Assembly: GCF_000633355.1 (NCBI RefSeq)
Contig: NZ_AYMQ01000094.1
Span: forward strand, 1-64,000
Source of the DNA: Serratia sp. H1w
GTDB lineage: Bacteria > Pseudomonadota > Gammaproteobacteria > Enterobacterales > Enterobacteriaceae
Direction of reading: 5' to 3'
DNA length: 64,000 nt
The translations under genes and the position numbers were made by a program. Below the pieces are notes generated by a model, which worked only from the letters and a program-made list of their open reading frames with translations, did not search any database and was not told the DNA's origin. Below, piece after piece: positions 36,071 through 49,034 of the stretch; position 1 is the stretch's first letter, and every line of letters begins with the position of its first letter.

Positions 36071-38782
36071 TTACTTTTGCAGGCGGCCGTGGCACTGCTT
36101 GTATTTCTTACCGGAACCACAAGGGCAAGGATCGTTACGCCCTACTTTGCGTTCGGCGACTGCCGGAGCATTCGGATCGGTGATCGCCAGGGCGTTTTCT
36201 TCCTGGTGGCTCAGCTGTTGCTGGCGTGCCAGACGCTCGGCTTCTTCACGGCGTTGCAGTTCCAGAGCTTCAACCTCTTCCGGCATGCGCACCTGAACCT
36301 TGCTCAATACGCTGATCACTTCATATTTCAGCGATTCCAGCATGGTGGCAAACATGTTGAAGGATTCACGCTTGTATTCCTGCTTCGGATCCTTTTGCGC
36401 ATAGCCACGCAGGTGAATACCCTGACGCAGGTAATCCATCGCCGCCAGGTGCTCTTTCCACAGGGAGTCCAGCGTTTGCAGCATCACGCCTTTTTCGAAG
36501 TTGCGCATCATCTCAGCGCCAACCACTTCTTCTTTGCGCAGGTAATCTTCCTTCGCTTTCGCCATGATACGCTCACGCAGCGTTTCTTCGTGCAGCTCAG
36601 GTTCTTTATCCAGCCACTCGGCGATCGGCATATCCAGATCGAAGTCGTTTTTCAGGCGCTCTTCCAGACCCTTCACATCCCACATCTCTTCCAGCGACTG
36701 CGGCGGAATGTAGCTGTCGATGGTAGTCTTGAACACGTCTTCACGGATGCTGTTGATGGTTTCGCTCACGTCGGACACGTCGAGCAATTCATTACGCTGG
36801 CTGTAGATCGCACGGCGCTGATCGTTGGCCACATCATCGTATTCCAGCAGTTGCTTGCGAATATCGAAGTTACGGCTTTCAACCTTACGTTGTGCGTTAG
36901 CAATGGCTTTGGTGACCCATGGGTGCTCGATGGCTTCACCATCTTTCATACCCAGTTTGCGCATCATGCCAGAAACGCGATCCGAGGCGAAAATACGCAT
37001 CAGCGCATCTTCCATCGACAGGTAGAAGCGGGAAGAACCGGCATCACCCTGACGGCCGGAACGACCACGCAGCTGGTTGTCGATACGGCGTGATTCGTGA
37101 CGCTCGGTACCGATAATATGCAGACCACCGGCGGCCAGCACGGCATCATGGCGAATTTTCCAAGCCTCTTTAATTGCAGCAATCTGCTCTTCCGTCGGCT
37201 CTTCCAGGTTAGCCACTTCGCTCTGCCAGCTACCGCCCAACACGATATCGGTACCACGACCGGCCATGTTGGTGGCGATGGTGACCGCGGCAGTCTGGCC
37301 AGCATTGGCGACGATATCCGCTTCCATGGCGTGGAACTTGGCGTTCAGAACCTTGTGTTCAATACCAGCCTTGGTCAGTTCGCGGGAAACCACTTCAGAC
37401 TTCTCGATCGAGATGGTACCTACCAGCACCGGCTGGCCGTTGGCGGTACGTTCACGGATATCTTCAATGATCGCGGCGATCTTCTCTTTCTCGGTCATGT
37501 AGACCAGATCCGGCATATCTTTACGGATCATTGGGCGGTTGGTTGGCACCACGATGGTATCCAGCTTGTAGATCGAGCTGAATTCGAAGGCTTCGGTGTC
37601 CGCCGTCCCGGTCATACCGGCCAGCTTCTCGTAGAGACGGAAGTAGTTCTGGAAGGTGATCGACGCCAGCGTCTGGTTTTCGTTCTGAATGTCTACGCCT
37701 TCTTTGGCTTCGACTGCCTGATGCAGACCATCGGACCAGCGGCGGCCCTGCATGGTACGGCCGGTGTGTTCGTCAACGATAATGACTTCACCGTCTTTAA
37801 CGATATAGTCAACGTCGCGGGTGAACAGCACGTGGGCACGCAGTGCGGCAGTAACGTGGTGCATCAGCATGATGTTAGTCGCGGAATACAGCGATTCGCC
37901 TTCATCCATGATGCCCGCTTCCACCAGCATCTCTTCGATCATGATCAGGCCGCGTTCGGTCAGGTGAACCTGGCGTGCTTTTTCATCGACCGAGAAGTGC
38001 CCTTCACCCTGGAAAGTGTCGGAGTCTTCTTTTTCCTGACGGATCAGCTGTGGGATCAGCTTGTTAACCCGCTTGTACATCTCTGAGCTGTCCTCGGCCG
38101 GGCCGGAGATGATCAGTGGCGTACGCGCTTCGTCGATCAGGATGGAGTCAACCTCATCCACCAGCGCATAGTGCAGTTTACGCTGCACGCGCTCTTCCGG
38201 GCTGAACGCCATGTTGTCACGCAGGTAGTCAAAACCGTATTCGTTGTTAGTGCCGTAGGTAATATCGGCAGCATAGGCTTCACGCTTGGCCGGAGCAGGC
38301 ATGCCCGGCAGGTTGATGCCTACGCTCAGACCCAGGAATTCGAACAGCGGACGGTTGTTTTCGGCGTCACGCTGGGCTAGGTAGTCGTTGACGGTAACTA
38401 CGTGTACGCCACGGCCGCTCAGGGCGTTCAGATAGGCAGGCAGGGTTGCGGTCAGCGTTTTACCTTCACCGGTACGCATCTCGGCGATACAGCGATCGTT
38501 AAGTACCATCCCGCCCAGCAGCTGCACATCGAAGTGACGCATACCGAATACCCGCTTACTGGCCTCACGCACCACGGCGAAGGCTTCCGGGATCAGGCTT
38601 TCCAGCACTTCGCCCTTTTTCAGACGCGCACGGAATTCATCGGTCTTGGCCTGCAGTTCGCTATCAGACAGTTTTTCCATGTCTGGTTCCATACGGTTGA
38701 TCACCTCAACCGCTTTGCGCATGCGGCGCAGGGTACGATCGTTGCTGCTACCAAAAACTTTGGTCAATAGTTTAATTAACAT
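36071..38782 (-). CDS. secA: Protein translocase ATPase SecA
   Basis: Motor ATPase that drives preproteins through SecYEG. The 903-residue protein has the DEAD-type motor ([42 protein letters not shown]), preprotein-binding and scaffold regions, and the C-terminal zinc motif [14 protein letters not shown] for SecB and lipid contact. It lies 87 bases downstream of secM, whose translational arrest controls its expression. Confidence 0.98.
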   Translation of the reverse strand: MLIKLLTKVFGSSNDRTLRRMRKAVEVINRMEPDMEKLSDSELQAKTDEFRARLKKGEVLESLIPEAFAVVREASKRVFGMRHFDVQLLGGMVLNDRCIAEMRTGEGKTLTATLPAYLNALSGRGVHVVTVNDYLAQRDAENNRPLFEFLGLSVGINLPGMPAPAKREAYAADITYGTNNEYGFDYLRDNMAFSPEERVQRKLHYALVDEVDSILIDEARTPLIISGPAEDSSEMYKRVNKLIPQLIRQEKEDSDTFQGEGHFSVDEKARQVHLTERGLIMIEEMLVEAGIMDEGESLYSATNIMLMHHVTAALRAHVLFTRDVDYIVKDGEVIIVDEHTGRTMQGRRWSDGLHQAVEAKEGVDIQNENQTLASITFQNYFRLYEKLAGMTGTADTEAFEFSSIYKLDTIVVPTNRPMIRKDMPDLVYMTEKEKIAAIIEDIRERTANGQPVLVGTISIEKSEVVSRELTKAGIEHKVLNAKFHAMEADIVANAGQTAAVTIATNMAGRGTDIVLGGSWQSEVANLEEPTEEQIAAIKEAWKIRHDAVLAAGGLHIIGTERHESRRIDNQLRGRSGRQGDAGSSRFYLSMEDALMRIFASDRVSGMMRKLGMKDGEAIEHPWVTKAIANAQRKVESRNFDIRKQLLEYDDVANDQRRAIYSQRNELLDVSDVSETINSIREDVFKTTIDSYIPPQSLEEMWDVKGLEERLKNDFDLDMPIAEWLDKEPELHEETLRERIMAKAKEDYLRKEEVVGAEMMRNFEKGVMLQTLDSLWKEHLAAMDYLRQGIHLRGYAQKDPKQEYKRESFNMFATMLESLKYEVISVLSKVQVRMPEEVEALELQRREEAERLARQQQLSHQEENALAITDPNAPAVAERKVGRNDPCPCGSGKKYKQCHGRLQK

Positions 38783-38869
38783 GATTCTTCATATCTCTTA
38801 CGCGACGACACCATAATGGCCGTCAACAAGCTGTTGTTTTGTTTGTTTTTGCTGCCCAGGGGGCAAAGA

Positions 38870-39391
38870 TTAGCCGAGGACCGCAGGCCCGGCGCGAATA
38901 CCTTGCACCTGAGCGAGCCATAGCCCGGCCTGATGCTGCGCCAAAGAAGGTACGATGGGGTGATGGGTATCACGAATGATAGTCGGTGGTTTTGGCTCGT
39001 GCGTCAGTAGCGCATTGAGCGTGGAAAGCAGGGCAAGCTGAGCAGGTTCAACTGCAACGCTCTCCGCTTCCTGCACCCGGGCATAGACGGCCTGAGGTGC
39101 CAGAGCAAAAGAGAGGTGACGAATGACGGTGCGAAGCGCATGCTGGTGCCAGTAATCAACGTTAAACGTTGGGCGACGATGCACTTCTTGCAGTAACGCC
39201 AGGCTATTGAAGGCGTGACTGGCTGAATTTTGTCGGTTAAGACTGGACGAGGTGCTCGGTAATGCGCTTTGATCGACAGTGCCGGACAAATTTTGCGGTA
39301 CGCCAAGCGTAGCCGCTACCATCCCCAACAGGAGATGAGGCCAGAAATAACGTCTGCCAAATTGTCGCCAACGATTTAGAATACCGATCAC
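38870..39391 (-). CDS. secM: Secretion monitor SecM
   Basis: A 173-residue exported arrest peptide starting at GTG with [20 protein letters not shown], the long N-region and signal of SecM. Its C-terminus [12 protein letters not shown] stalls the ribosome until SecA pulls the nascent chain, opening the secA ribosome site. Compared with the E. coli motif FxxxxWIxxxxGIRAGP, the first position here is His and Ile is Leu. It is divergent from the DUF721 gene with 26 bases between starts. Confidence 0.93.
   Translation of the reverse strand: MIGILNRWRQFGRRYFWPHLLLGMVAATLGVPQNLSGTVDQSALPSTSSSLNRQNSASHAFNSLALLQEVHRRPTFNVDYWHQHALRTVIRHLSFALAPQAVYARVQEAESVAVEPAQLALLSTLNALLTHEPKPPTIIRDTHHPIVPSLAQHQAGLWLAQVQGIRAGPAVLG
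38885..38920 (-). promoter_or_regulatory. SecM ribosome arrest codons
   Basis: These codons specify residues Trp158 to Pro169 ([12 protein letters not shown]). The arginine and final proline known to be needed for arrest in E. coli are both kept. Confidence 0.85.
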
Positions 39392-39417
39392 GTGTTTATT
39401 ATCCGCCGGAGCCCATT

Positions 39418-39945
39418 ATGCGCGATAGCCGTCCACAATTATTAGATATCCTGTTTGACGACGCGTCTGCAACAGAGAAAGGACCGCTGCATAACGTTCA
39501 GCAACGCGCTATCGCGCTACTGAAACTCAATCGTGCCGTGAAGGGGTTATTGCCCGCTCAGCTGCACCCTTGGTGCCGTGTCGCCAACTTCAGACAGGGT
39601 ATTTTAGTGCTGGAAACCGCCAATGCCAGTTGGATGATGCGCTTACGCTATGAACAACCCAGCCTGCTATCCGCACTACGAGCGCAAATTCTACCATCTT
39701 TGTCGTCAATCGACATCAGGATTAATCCATCGCTGATGGCAAAAGGCAGCAGTCAGGTACAAAATCTAGGCAAAGGCACGGGAAGCGGTCAGCAAGCAGA
39801 AGTTCCCATGCGTCACTTGAGCCTGGAAAGTGCAGAGGCATTACGGGGATTGGCGGCACAGAGCCCAGAGAAATTACGCAAGATTTTAGAACGACTGGCC
39901 TCGTTGGCAGGAGAGAGAGCCAACGCGACCGGTCGTGATAACTAA
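39418..39945 (+). CDS. DUF721 protein, DciA-like
   Basis: A 175-residue protein with a central DUF721 domain (LHPWCRVANFRQGILVLETA, then SWMMRLRYEQPSLLSALR). DUF721 includes DciA, the ancestral loader of the replicative helicase DnaB in most bacteria; E. coli lacks it and uses DnaC. Whether this copy loads DnaB or has another role cannot be told from sequence. The C-terminal third is low-complexity then helical. A GGAG site precedes the ATG. It is convergent with lpxC. Confidence 0.8.
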   Translation: MRDSRPQLLDILFDDASATEKGPLHNVQQRAIALLKLNRAVKGLLPAQLHPWCRVANFRQGILVLETANASWMMRLRYEQPSLLSALRAQILPSLSSIDIRINPSLMAKGSSQVQNLGKGTGSGQQAEVPMRHLSLESAEALRGLAAQSPEKLRKILERLASLAGERANATGRDN

Positions 39946-39961
39946 TTGACGTCTTGGCAGC

Positions 39962-40942
<981 letters not shown>

Positions 40943-40982
40943 TTAGCACAAAGAGCGGAGATTCCAAATTATCGGTTTATTC

Positions 40983-42137
40983 CTAATCTGCCTGCTTGCG
41001 CAGGAAGGCCGGGATATCCAGATAATCAGGCTCTTTGTTAGGTTGCGCGCTCTGATCGTTCACCACCTTGGCGGCAGGTTTCACTTCCTGCTGCAGCGGT
41101 GACATACCATGCTGCTGGTAACGGTGATCCATCACTGGCTGGCTGGCCTGTTTGTTGGTTACCAGAGTGATTTCAGGACGTTTGTCCATACCGATACCGG
41201 TCGCGACCACGGTCACGCGCAGTTCGTCGTTCATTTCCGGATCCAGCGAGGTACCGATGACCACGGTCGCATTGTCGGAAGCGAAAGCACGAATGGTGTT
41301 ACCCACGGTTTCGAATTCATCCAGACGCAGGTCGAAGCCAGCGGTGATGTTGACCAGTACGCCACGGGCGCCGGACAGGTCGATATCTTCCAGCAGTGGG
41401 CTGGAGATCGCCATTTCCGCCGCTTCCTCGGCACGGTCTTCGCCACAGGCGACGCCAGAACCCATCATCGCGTAGCCCATTTCGGACATCACGGTGCGCA
41501 CGTCGGCAAAGTCAACGTTCATCAGGCCTGGGCGGGTGATCAGTTCGGCAATACCCTGTACCGCGCCTTTCAGCACGTCGTTGGCCGCGCCGAACGCGTC
41601 CAGCAGAGAGATGCCACGGCCCAGAACTTTCAGCAACTTGTCGTTCGGGATGGTGATCAGCGAGTCCACGTGCTTGGAAAGCTCAGCGATACCCTGCTCA
41701 GCGAATGCCATGCGCTTCTTGCCTTCAAAATTGAAAGGCTTGGTCACCACGGCCACTGTCAGAATACCCAGATCTTTTGCGACTTCAGCGACCACTGGCG
41801 CAGCACCGGTACCGGTACCGCCACCCATGCCGGCCGCGATGAAGACCATGTCTGCACCTTCCAGGGCGGCGCGCAGGGCTTCACGGTCTTCTTCCGCTGA
41901 ATTGCGACCCACTTCAGGGTTCGCGCCTGCACCCAGACCTTTGGTAATACCGCTACCAATCTGGATGGTTTGGCCAACTGCCGTTTTACGCAGCGCCTGA
42001 GCGTCTGTATTAACGGCGAAGAATTCAACACCTTCGATGCGCTCGCGCACCATGTGTTCAACGGCGTTGCCACCGCCACCGCCGACGCCGATGACTTTAA
42101 TCACCGCGTCATTGGTTAGTTCCATTGGTTCAAACAT
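40983..42137 (-). CDS. ftsZ: Cell division GTPase FtsZ
   Basis: Tubulin homologue that forms the Z ring. The 384-residue protein has the tubulin signature [10 protein letters not shown], the synergy loop region ([15 protein letters not shown]) and, after a flexible linker, the C-terminal peptide [14 protein letters not shown] that binds FtsA, ZipA and MinC. It follows ftsA after a 74-base gap. Confidence 0.98.
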   Translation of the reverse strand: MFEPMELTNDAVIKVIGVGGGGGNAVEHMVRERIEGVEFFAVNTDAQALRKTAVGQTIQIGSGITKGLGAGANPEVGRNSAEEDREALRAALEGADMVFIAAGMGGGTGTGAAPVVAEVAKDLGILTVAVVTKPFNFEGKKRMAFAEQGIAELSKHVDSLITIPNDKLLKVLGRGISLLDAFGAANDVLKGAVQGIAELITRPGLMNVDFADVRTVMSEMGYAMMGSGVACGEDRAEEAAEMAISSPLLEDIDLSGARGVLVNITAGFDLRLDEFETVGNTIRAFASDNATVVIGTSLDPEMNDELRVTVVATGIGMDKRPEITLVTNKQASQPVMDHRYQQHGMSPLQQEVKPAAKVVNDQSAQPNKEPDYLDIPAFLRKQAD

Positions 42138-42211
42138 AGTTTCTCTCCGTTTTGTGCCTGTCGCTGCGAGATCATAAAAAGATTACTCAGCATGATCTCT
42201 TTGTCTAAACA

Positions 42212-43468
42212 TTAAAACTCTTTTCTCAGCCAGCTATTGATGCGTTTAAACCAATTGCCCACCGAGGCGCGTTTTTCTACTTCTGCCTCACCGCTGAGGT
42301 GAGATTCTTTTCCATAGTGCAGTAGCCCGACCGCTGTAGAATAGTAAGGCTCTTGCGCGTAATCCGTCAGACCCGTGATGTTCAAGGGTTGGCCGATGCG
42401 TACCTGGGTATGGAATACCCGTTGCGCACAAGCTGCCAGGCCATCAATCTGGGCGGCACCGCCGGTCAGCACAATACCCGCTGCCAGATGATGCTTCACC
42501 CCTTGCTGACGCAGTTGCTCCTGCAATTGCAATATTTCATCGTTAACCAGATTCAACAGTTCGGTATAGCGCGGCTCAATCACTTCAGCCAATGTCTGTC
42601 TTTGCAGACTCCGAGGAGGCCTTCCCCCTACGCTAGGAACCTCAACACTTTCATCCTTGCTAACAATCGACCCAAGTGCACAACCGTGTCGAACTTTAAT
42701 CGCTTCTGCGTCGGTCGGCGGCGTGCCGAAGGCGTAGGCGATATCGCTGGTGACCACGTTCCCGGCGTAAGGGATCACTTTGGTGTGGCGTAGCGCACCG
42801 CCGGTATAGACAGCCATATCCATGGTGCCACCGCCGATATCAACCACACAGACGCCAAGCTCGCGCTCATCTTCGGTCAGCACCGCATAGCTGGCGGCCA
42901 GACCGGCGAAAATCAGTTGGTCCACTTTCAGACCACAACGTTCCACTGCTTTGACAATGTTCTTGGCCATATCGTTATGGCAGGTGATCAGGTGCACCTT
43001 GGCCTGCATACGCACGCCGGACAACCCAACCGGGTTTTTGATACCTTCCTGATAGTCGATGGCGTATTCCTGAGGAATAACGTGCAGGATGCGGTGTTCG
43101 TCACGCACACGTACCGATTTGGCAGTGTGCACCACGTTTTCCACGTCTTCCTGTGTCACTTCCTCTTCGGAGATGGGCACCATGCCGATCTCGTTCTGAC
43201 AGCTGATATGCTTACCCGACAAGGCCAGGTAGACCGAAGAAATCTGACAATCCGCCATCAGTTCGGCCTGGTCGATAGCGCGCTGTACGCACTTGACTAC
43301 CGATTCCAGATCGTTAACGCCACCCTTATCCATACCGCGAGACGGGCAACTGCCCACCCCGATAATGTTGACCATGCCATCGGGCAAAACTTCCCCTACC
43401 AATGCGGAGACTTTTGCAGTACCGATCTCCAGTCCAACTACCAGTTTTCTGTCCGTCGACTTGATCAT
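42212..43468 (-). CDS. ftsA: Cell division protein FtsA
   Basis: Actin-like protein that ties FtsZ filaments to the inner membrane. The 418 residues start [20 protein letters not shown] (phosphate 1) and include [13 protein letters not shown] (phosphate 2) and the adenosine motif [11 protein letters not shown]. The amphipathic C-terminus [13 protein letters not shown] is the membrane-targeting helix. It overlaps ftsQ by ATGA. Confidence 0.98.
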   Translation of the reverse strand: MIKSTDRKLVVGLEIGTAKVSALVGEVLPDGMVNIIGVGSCPSRGMDKGGVNDLESVVKCVQRAIDQAELMADCQISSVYLALSGKHISCQNEIGMVPISEEEVTQEDVENVVHTAKSVRVRDEHRILHVIPQEYAIDYQEGIKNPVGLSGVRMQAKVHLITCHNDMAKNIVKAVERCGLKVDQLIFAGLAASYAVLTEDERELGVCVVDIGGGTMDMAVYTGGALRHTKVIPYAGNVVTSDIAYAFGTPPTDAEAIKVRHGCALGSIVSKDESVEVPSVGGRPPRSLQRQTLAEVIEPRYTELLNLVNDEILQLQEQLRQQGVKHHLAAGIVLTGGAAQIDGLAACAQRVFHTQVRIGQPLNITGLTDYAQEPYYSTAVGLLHYGKESHLSGEAEVEKRASVGNWFKRINSWLRKEF

Positions 43469-44319
43469 TGTTGTTTTGCCTGTGCCTGATTCTGTTGCTG
43501 ATTACTGTTTGGCCGATCGCCTGCCGCTGCCTGCGGGTCGATAAATGCCGGAGCCCAGCCGACTGAGGCACCGGAGTCATAGCGTAAATCGACATAGCTG
43601 ACGCGCTTGTTTTCCGCTTGCGCCTGCTGCAACAGTACCGGATAGAGCCCGATAAAGCGTTGCAGACGTCCCATGCGATCGTCACGTCCCAGTTCCAGCC
43701 GAACATCGTTATCCAAAGCCAACTGCCACGAATGGCGAGCCGTCATGGACGCCATCTTGAGCTGATACTTGCTGGCTGCCAGCACGCCATTCATCGCGCG
43801 GTAACCTTCCAGAACATCCTGTTCGCTTCCTTCCGGGCCATAGAGCAACGGTAACTTCTGATTGCCCAAACGCTGCGCCGGAATGCTGAACGATTTGCCT
43901 TCGGCATCCACCATGTGCAAATCATTCCAATGTGCCACCGGGACATACTCCACCAGGTGGATTTTCAGCTCATCCGGCCACTGTTTACGTACGCTGGCCT
44001 GCTTGACCCACGGCAGACGTTCAATCTGCTGCTGGATGATATCCACATCCTGCGTCATAAAGGTGCCCGGTGCTCCCAAAGCCAAGATCGCCTGGCGAAC
44101 ATCGTCGTTAGTGGTGAAATGGCGTTCACCGGTCAGTACCAGCCGCGAGAGTGGCAAACGGCTGGCATCCTGCATCCAGCCCACCACTACCCAACCGCAC
44201 CACAGGATGGTTCCCAGCACCATCAGCAGGAAAATCATCCCCGCCAACTGGGTTCCATTGCTGCGACGTGGGCTGTTATCCGCCTCGCGATCGCGCGCAT
44301 TCAGGGCCGCTTGCGACAT
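43465..44319 (-). CDS. ftsQ: Cell division protein FtsQ
   Basis: Bitopic divisome protein that joins FtsBL to early proteins. The 284-residue product has a short cytoplasmic tail, one transmembrane helix ([20 protein letters not shown]), the POTRA domain ([20 protein letters not shown]) and the beta domain. ATG 44319 ([10 protein letters not shown]) follows the ddlB stop by one base and matches E. coli; a 10-codon longer form is possible. The C-terminal tail is Gln-rich. Confidence 0.96.
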   Translation of the reverse strand: MSQAALNARDREADNSPRRSNGTQLAGMIFLLMVLGTILWCGWVVVGWMQDASRLPLSRLVLTGERHFTTNDDVRQAILALGAPGTFMTQDVDIIQQQIERLPWVKQASVRKQWPDELKIHLVEYVPVAHWNDLHMVDAEGKSFSIPAQRLGNQKLPLLYGPEGSEQDVLEGYRAMNGVLAASKYQLKMASMTARHSWQLALDNDVRLELGRDDRMGRLQRFIGLYPVLLQQAQAENKRVSYVDLRYDSGASVGWAPAFIDPQAAAGDRPNSNQQQNQAQAKQQ

Positions 44320-44320
44320 C

Positions 44321-45241
44321 TCAGTCAGCCAACGCCAGAATTCCCGCAACCAGCTGCGAGAACGTTAATCCAGACTGCCGGGCCGCCATCGGTACCAGGC
44401 TGTGGCTGGTCATGCCCGGCGAGGTGTTCGCCTCCAGCAGGTAGAAGCGGCCATCGCTGTCTTGCATGACATCAACACGCCCCCAGCCGCTGCAATCCAA
44501 CCCACGGTAAGCCCGCAGTGCCAGCGCAGCCATAGCGGCTTCCTGCTGATCATCCAGACCGCTCGGACAAAAATACTGCGTGTCGTCGGCAATATATTTG
44601 GCCTGATAATCGTAAAACACACCGGCGGGCTGAATACGGATAGAAGGCAGCACCTTATCGCCCAGGATGGCCACGGTGTATTCCGGGCCACTGAGCCATT
44701 TTTCTACCAGCACATCCTCATCGTGACGGAAAGCCTCTTCCAGCGCCCCTTCAAGGGTAGCGCGTTCGGTCACTTTGCTCATGCCAACGCTGGAACCTTC
44801 ACGGCTTGGCTTCACAATCAGTGGTAATCCCAGCGCTTCAATGGCGGCCAGCTGGCTTTGCCGTTCTTCGCCCAAATACTGGCGGCGGCTCAGCGCGACG
44901 TAAGGTGCCACCGGCAACCCCATCGACTGCCACACCATTTTGCTGCGCCATTTATCCATGGTCAGCGCCGAAGCCATCACTCCGCTGCCGGTATAAGGCA
45001 GTTGCAAAAACTCCAGCAGGCCTTGCAATGTACCATCTTCACCGCCACGCCCGTGCAGCGCGATGAACACTTTGGTGAACCCCTGCGCCTTCAAGTCGGT
45101 GACAGGGAAGTCACGGGTGTCGATGCCATGAGCATCAATGCCCGCTTCTCGCAACCCGGCCAGCACCGCCGCGCCAGATTGCAATGAAACTTCACGTTCT
45201 GCGGAGGTACCACCCAGCAATACGGCGACTTTATCAGCCAT
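44321..45241 (-). CDS. ddlB: D-alanine--D-alanine ligase B
   Basis: ATP-grasp enzyme that makes the D-Ala-D-Ala dipeptide for the peptidoglycan stem. The 306 residues match E. coli Ddl[14 protein letters not shown] at the start, [29 protein letters not shown] and the metal site [15 protein letters not shown]. It overlaps the murC end by eight bases. Confidence 0.97.
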   Translation of the reverse strand: MADKVAVLLGGTSAEREVSLQSGAAVLAGLREAGIDAHGIDTRDFPVTDLKAQGFTKVFIALHGRGGEDGTLQGLLEFLQLPYTGSGVMASALTMDKWRSKMVWQSMGLPVAPYVALSRRQYLGEERQSQLAAIEALGLPLIVKPSREGSSVGMSKVTERATLEGALEEAFRHDEDVLVEKWLSGPEYTVAILGDKVLPSIRIQPAGVFYDYQAKYIADDTQYFCPSGLDDQQEAAMAALALRAYRGLDCSGWGRVDVMQDSDGRFYLLEANTSPGMTSHSLVPMAARQSGLTFSQLVAGILALAD

Positions 45242-46709
45242 GATGATCCTCCTGTTTGATCTGTGGTTGCAGTTTTAGTTCAGCCAGTTTGCGCGCGATT
45301 TTACCGACATTACCGGCCCCTTGCACCAGCACCAGATCATCTCCTTGCAACAATTGCGCCAACAGCGTTGGCACGGTATCCGCATCGGACACCAAAATCG
45401 GATCCAGTTTGCCGCGGTTGCGAATGGTACGGCACAGGCTACGGCTATCGGCACCTGGAATTGGCGCTTCACCCGCCGGATAGACATCCAGCATCAGCAA
45501 CACGTCAACCTGCGACAATACGTTGGCGAAATCGTCATACAGATCACGAGTACGTGTATAACGGTGCGGCTGGAAGATCATCACCACCCGCTTGGTTGGC
45601 CAACCGGCACGCGCCGCCTTGATGGTGGCATCAACTTCCGTTGGATGGTGGCCATAATCGTCCACCAGCATGGCGCTGCCCTGCTTTTCGTTCACAGCGG
45701 CCAGCGGGAACTCGCCCAGGAAGTCGAAGCGACGCCCTGTGCCCTGGAAACCGGCCAGCGCACGCAGAATGGCTTCGTCAGCAATGCCTTCTTCTGTTGC
45801 CACAGCAACCGCCGCCGCCGCGTTCAAGGCGTTATGGCGGCCCGGCGCATTCAGGGTTACCGTCATCAGCGGCTTATCCTGACGGCTCAGCGTAAAGTGC
45901 CCTTGTGGCCCTTTCTGGCTGTAGCTTTCGATACGCACGTCTGCATCTTCACTGAAACCATAAGTCGTAATATGGCGACCCACGCGCGGCAACAACTCAC
46001 GCACCACCGGATCGTCAATACACATTACCGCACGGCCATAAAACGGCAGGTTATGCAGGAAGGTGATAAACGTCTGCTTCAAATTCTCGAAATCGCCATG
46101 GTAGGTATCCATATGGTCGGCTTCGATGTTGGTGACAATCGCCACCATCGGTTGCAGATGCAGGAACGACGCGTCGCTCTCATCCGCTTCCGCAATCAGG
46201 TAACGGCTGGAACCCAAACGTGCGTGGGTCCCCGCCGCCTTCACCAGCCCGCCGTTAACAAACGTCGGATCCAGACCGGCTTCGGCATAAATGCTGGAAA
46301 CCATCGCCGTGGTGGTGGTTTTGCCGTGGGTACCGGCAATCGCAATGCCATGACGATAGCGCATCAGTTCGGCCAGCATTTCTGCACGCTGGATCACCGG
46401 AATGCGTGCCTCACGGGCCGCGACAATCTCCGGGTTGTCTGCCGAGATAGCGGTCGAAACCACCACTACGCTGGCATCCAGCACGTTTTCCGGGCGGTGA
46501 TGGAAGTAAATCGTTGCCCCAAGCTCGCTCAACTGCTGGGTGACCGGGTTCGGTGCCAGGTCAGAACCACTGATCTCATAACCCTCGTTGGCCAACACTT
46601 CGGCGATACCCCCCATGCCGGCACCACCGATGCCAACAAAGTGGATGTGCCGGACGCGTCGCATCTCAGGCACGAAAGTACGTAGTTTCGCCAATTGTTG
46701 TGTATTCAT
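45234..46709 (-). CDS. murC: UDP-N-acetylmuramate--L-alanine ligase
   Basis: First of the Mur ligases, adding L-Ala to UDP-MurNAc. The 491-residue enzyme has the N-terminal [20 protein letters not shown], the P-loop [13 protein letters not shown], and the catalytic [10 protein letters not shown]-type region ([13 protein letters not shown]), plus the C-terminal [14 protein letters not shown] 46709 is preceded by GAGAAG; a GTG directly before it is also possible. Confidence 0.97.
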   Translation of the reverse strand: MNTQQLAKLRTFVPEMRRVRHIHFVGIGGAGMGGIAEVLANEGYEISGSDLAPNPVTQQLSELGATIYFHHRPENVLDASVVVVSTAISADNPEIVAAREARIPVIQRAEMLAELMRYRHGIAIAGTHGKTTTTAMVSSIYAEAGLDPTFVNGGLVKAAGTHARLGSSRYLIAEADESDASFLHLQPMVAIVTNIEADHMDTYHGDFENLKQTFITFLHNLPFYGRAVMCIDDPVVRELLPRVGRHITTYGFSEDADVRIESYSQKGPQGHFTLSRQDKPLMTVTLNAPGRHNALNAAAAVAVATEEGIADEAILRALAGFQGTGRRFDFLGEFPLAAVNEKQGSAMLVDDYGHHPTEVDATIKAARAGWPTKRVVMIFQPHRYTRTRDLYDDFANVLSQVDVLLMLDVYPAGEAPIPGADSRSLCRTIRNRGKLDPILVSDADTVPTLLAQLLQGDDLVLVQGAGNVGKIARKLAELKLQPQIKQEDHHG

Positions 46710-46763
46710 CACTTCTCTATCTATCAGGTTCGGTTTAGCTCACAGGGGGTCATCCCTACGGCC

Positions 46764-47828
46764 TTACAGGGCTGCGCGAATAATTTCTGCCGCCACACGT
46801 TCTGTTGCATCCGGGATCGCCACCGCGCGGGCCTTTTCGGCCATCTTCAGCAGCGTAGGACGATCCCAGCTAGCCAGCAGTTCCGCCACGACATCGGCAG
46901 TAAACTGCGGTTGTTCGATAATTTTGGCCGCACCGGCCTCTTCCAGAGGACGTGCGTTCCAGTATTGTTGACGATCTTTGTGCTGGAACGGCACAAAAAT
47001 GGCCGGTAATCCCGCCGCCGCCACTTCGCTGACGGTCAGCGCGCCAGAACGGCACACCACCACATCTGCCCAGGCATAAGCCTCTGCCATGTCATCAATA
47101 AATTCGGTTACCTTGTGCCCGGTCTGCCCTACCCTCTCGTAGTCTTGCAGCACCGTTGGCAACGCGCCCTTACCTACCTGATGCCAGAGGGCTATTCTAC
47201 CGTCCAGCAGCGCGGCGACTTCAGGAACTGTCTGATTCAGCACGCGAGCCCCTTGGCTACCGCCGATAATCAGCACGCGGATTGGCCCTTCGCGCCCACT
47301 CAGACGCTCGGCAGGCAACGACAGTGCCAATACATCGGTACGCACCGGGTTACCCACTACGTCCGCATTCGGGAACGCACCAGGGAACGCCTGTAACACC
47401 TTCTTGGCAATCCGCGAGAGCCAGCGGTTGGTCAGGCCTGCAATGCCGTTCTGCTCATGCAGCACCACCGGAATACCACACTGCCAGGCAGCCAAACCGC
47501 CAGGACCAGAAACGTAACCGCCCATCCCCAGCACCACGTCCGGCTGATAGCTGCGCATAATCGCTTTAGCCTGACGCACCGCTTGCCAGATACGCAGCGG
47601 CGCGGTCAGCTGCGCCTTCAGCCCCTTGCCACGTAGCCCGGAGATGCGGATAAAATCAATCTCGATCCCGTGCTTTGGCACCAGATCGGCTTCCATACGG
47701 TCTGCGGTGCCGAGCCAGCGAACCTGCCAGCCCTGCGCCATCAGATGATGCGCGACCGCCAGCCCCGGAAACACATGCCCGCCGGTACCGCCTGCCATCA
47801 CCATTAAACGCTTAGCTTTACCGCTCAT
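46764..47828 (-). CDS. murG: UDP-GlcNAc transferase MurG
   Basis: Inner-face membrane glycosyltransferase (GT-B fold) converting lipid I to lipid II. The 354-residue protein has the glycine loops [19 protein letters not shown] and [14 protein letters not shown], and the UDP-GlcNAc site [20 protein letters not shown]. It follows ftsW with a three-base gap. Confidence 0.97.
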   Translation of the reverse strand: MSGKAKRLMVMAGGTGGHVFPGLAVAHHLMAQGWQVRWLGTADRMEADLVPKHGIEIDFIRISGLRGKGLKAQLTAPLRIWQAVRQAKAIMRSYQPDVVLGMGGYVSGPGGLAAWQCGIPVVLHEQNGIAGLTNRWLSRIAKKVLQAFPGAFPNADVVGNPVRTDVLALSLPAERLSGREGPIRVLIIGGSQGARVLNQTVPEVAALLDGRIALWHQVGKGALPTVLQDYERVGQTGHKVTEFIDDMAEAYAWADVVVCRSGALTVSEVAAAGLPAIFVPFQHKDRQQYWNARPLEEAGAAKIIEQPQFTADVVAELLASWDRPTLLKMAEKARAVAIPDATERVAAEIIRAAL

Positions 47829-47831
47829 CCG

Positions 47832-49034
47832 CTACCTCTTCACAAACGCCTGCGCTTTGGTCAGGCGCGTTTCATAATCAATTCGCAGCAACAGCACGAT
47901 CGCCGTCGACATAATGATCAGGCTCGAGCCACCGTAACTGATCAGTGGCAAGGTCAAGCCTTTGGTTGGCAGCATCCCCGCTGCCGCACCGACGTTAACC
48001 AACGCCTGGAAACTGAACCAGACACCGATTGAACACGCCAGAAAACCGGAAAAACGCTGGTCTATCTCGAGCGCCCTGCGGCCGATCGACATGGCGCGAA
48101 AAGCGACGAAGAATACCATTAACAGGGCCAAAACCACACCGATATAGCCCAGTTCCTCGCCCAAAATGGAGAAGATAAAGTCGGTGTGCGCCTCGGGTAA
48201 ATACTCGAGTTTTTGTACCGAATTACCTAACCCTTGCCCCCAGAACTCACCACGGCCAAACGCCATCAGCGACTGGGTTAACTGGTAGCCGCTGCCAAAC
48301 GGATCGGCCCACGGGTTCCAGAATGACGTCACGCGGCGCATACGGTAAGGTTCCGCCACAATCAGCAGCACCACGGCGAACACGCCGGAACCGATGATCG
48401 CCAGGAACTGCCACATCTTCGCCCCGGCCAGGAATAGCATCGCCAGCGTGGTGATAAACAGCACCACAACCGTTCCCAAATCCGGTTGTGCCAGCAACAG
48501 TACCGCCAGCACCACCATTACGCCCATCGGCTTGCAGAAGCCCCAGAAGTTGCTGCGAACCTCCTCAACCTTGCGCACCAGATAACTCGCCAGGTAGCAG
48601 AACAGCGACAGCTTGGACAGCTCAGCCGGTTGGATACGCAACGGCCCCAGTGCAATCCAGCGGGATGCCCCGTTGACCGAGCTACCTACCACCAGTACCA
48701 CCAGCAGCAAGACTATCGATAGCAGCAGCATGGCGTTGCTATAGCGTTGCCACACGGCCATCGGGATACGCAGCGTCACCAGCGACAGGCCAAACGCCAG
48801 GCCAAGGTACAGCGCATCACGCTTGGCAAACAGGAACGGATCCTCTGCCAGGCGCTGGCCGATAGGCATCGAAGCCGACGTCACCATCACAAAACCAATG
48901 ATCGCCAGACCGAAAGTCAGCCACAACAGGGTACGGTCATACAGCACCATGCTGACCGCGTCGCTTTCACGCGATCCCATCACCCAGTCTTTCAGCTTGT
49001 TGGTCAGGCCGAACGTCGACACCCGTAGTCTCAT
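47832..49034 (-). CDS. ftsW: Septal peptidoglycan polymerase FtsW
   Basis: SEDS-family glycosyltransferase that polymerises lipid II at the septum with FtsI. The 400-residue protein has ten or so hydrophobic helices, the conserved [11 protein letters not shown], the large periplasmic loop around [19 protein letters not shown], the [15 protein letters not shown] motif and the final [11 protein letters not shown]. It is 14 residues shorter than E. coli at the N-terminus. Overlaps murD by ATGA. Confidence 0.96.
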   Translation of the reverse strand: MRLRVSTFGLTNKLKDWVMGSRESDAVSMVLYDRTLLWLTFGLAIIGFVMVTSASMPIGQRLAEDPFLFAKRDALYLGLAFGLSLVTLRIPMAVWQRYSNAMLLLSIVLLLVVLVVGSSVNGASRWIALGPLRIQPAELSKLSLFCYLASYLVRKVEEVRSNFWGFCKPMGVMVVLAVLLLAQPDLGTVVVLFITTLAMLFLAGAKMWQFLAIIGSGVFAVVLLIVAEPYRMRRVTSFWNPWADPFGSGYQLTQSLMAFGRGEFWGQGLGNSVQKLEYLPEAHTDFIFSILGEELGYIGVVLALLMVFFVAFRAMSIGRRALEIDQRFSGFLACSIGVWFSFQALVNVGAAAGMLPTKGLTLPLISYGGSSLIIMSTAIVLLLRIDYETRLTKAQAFVKR

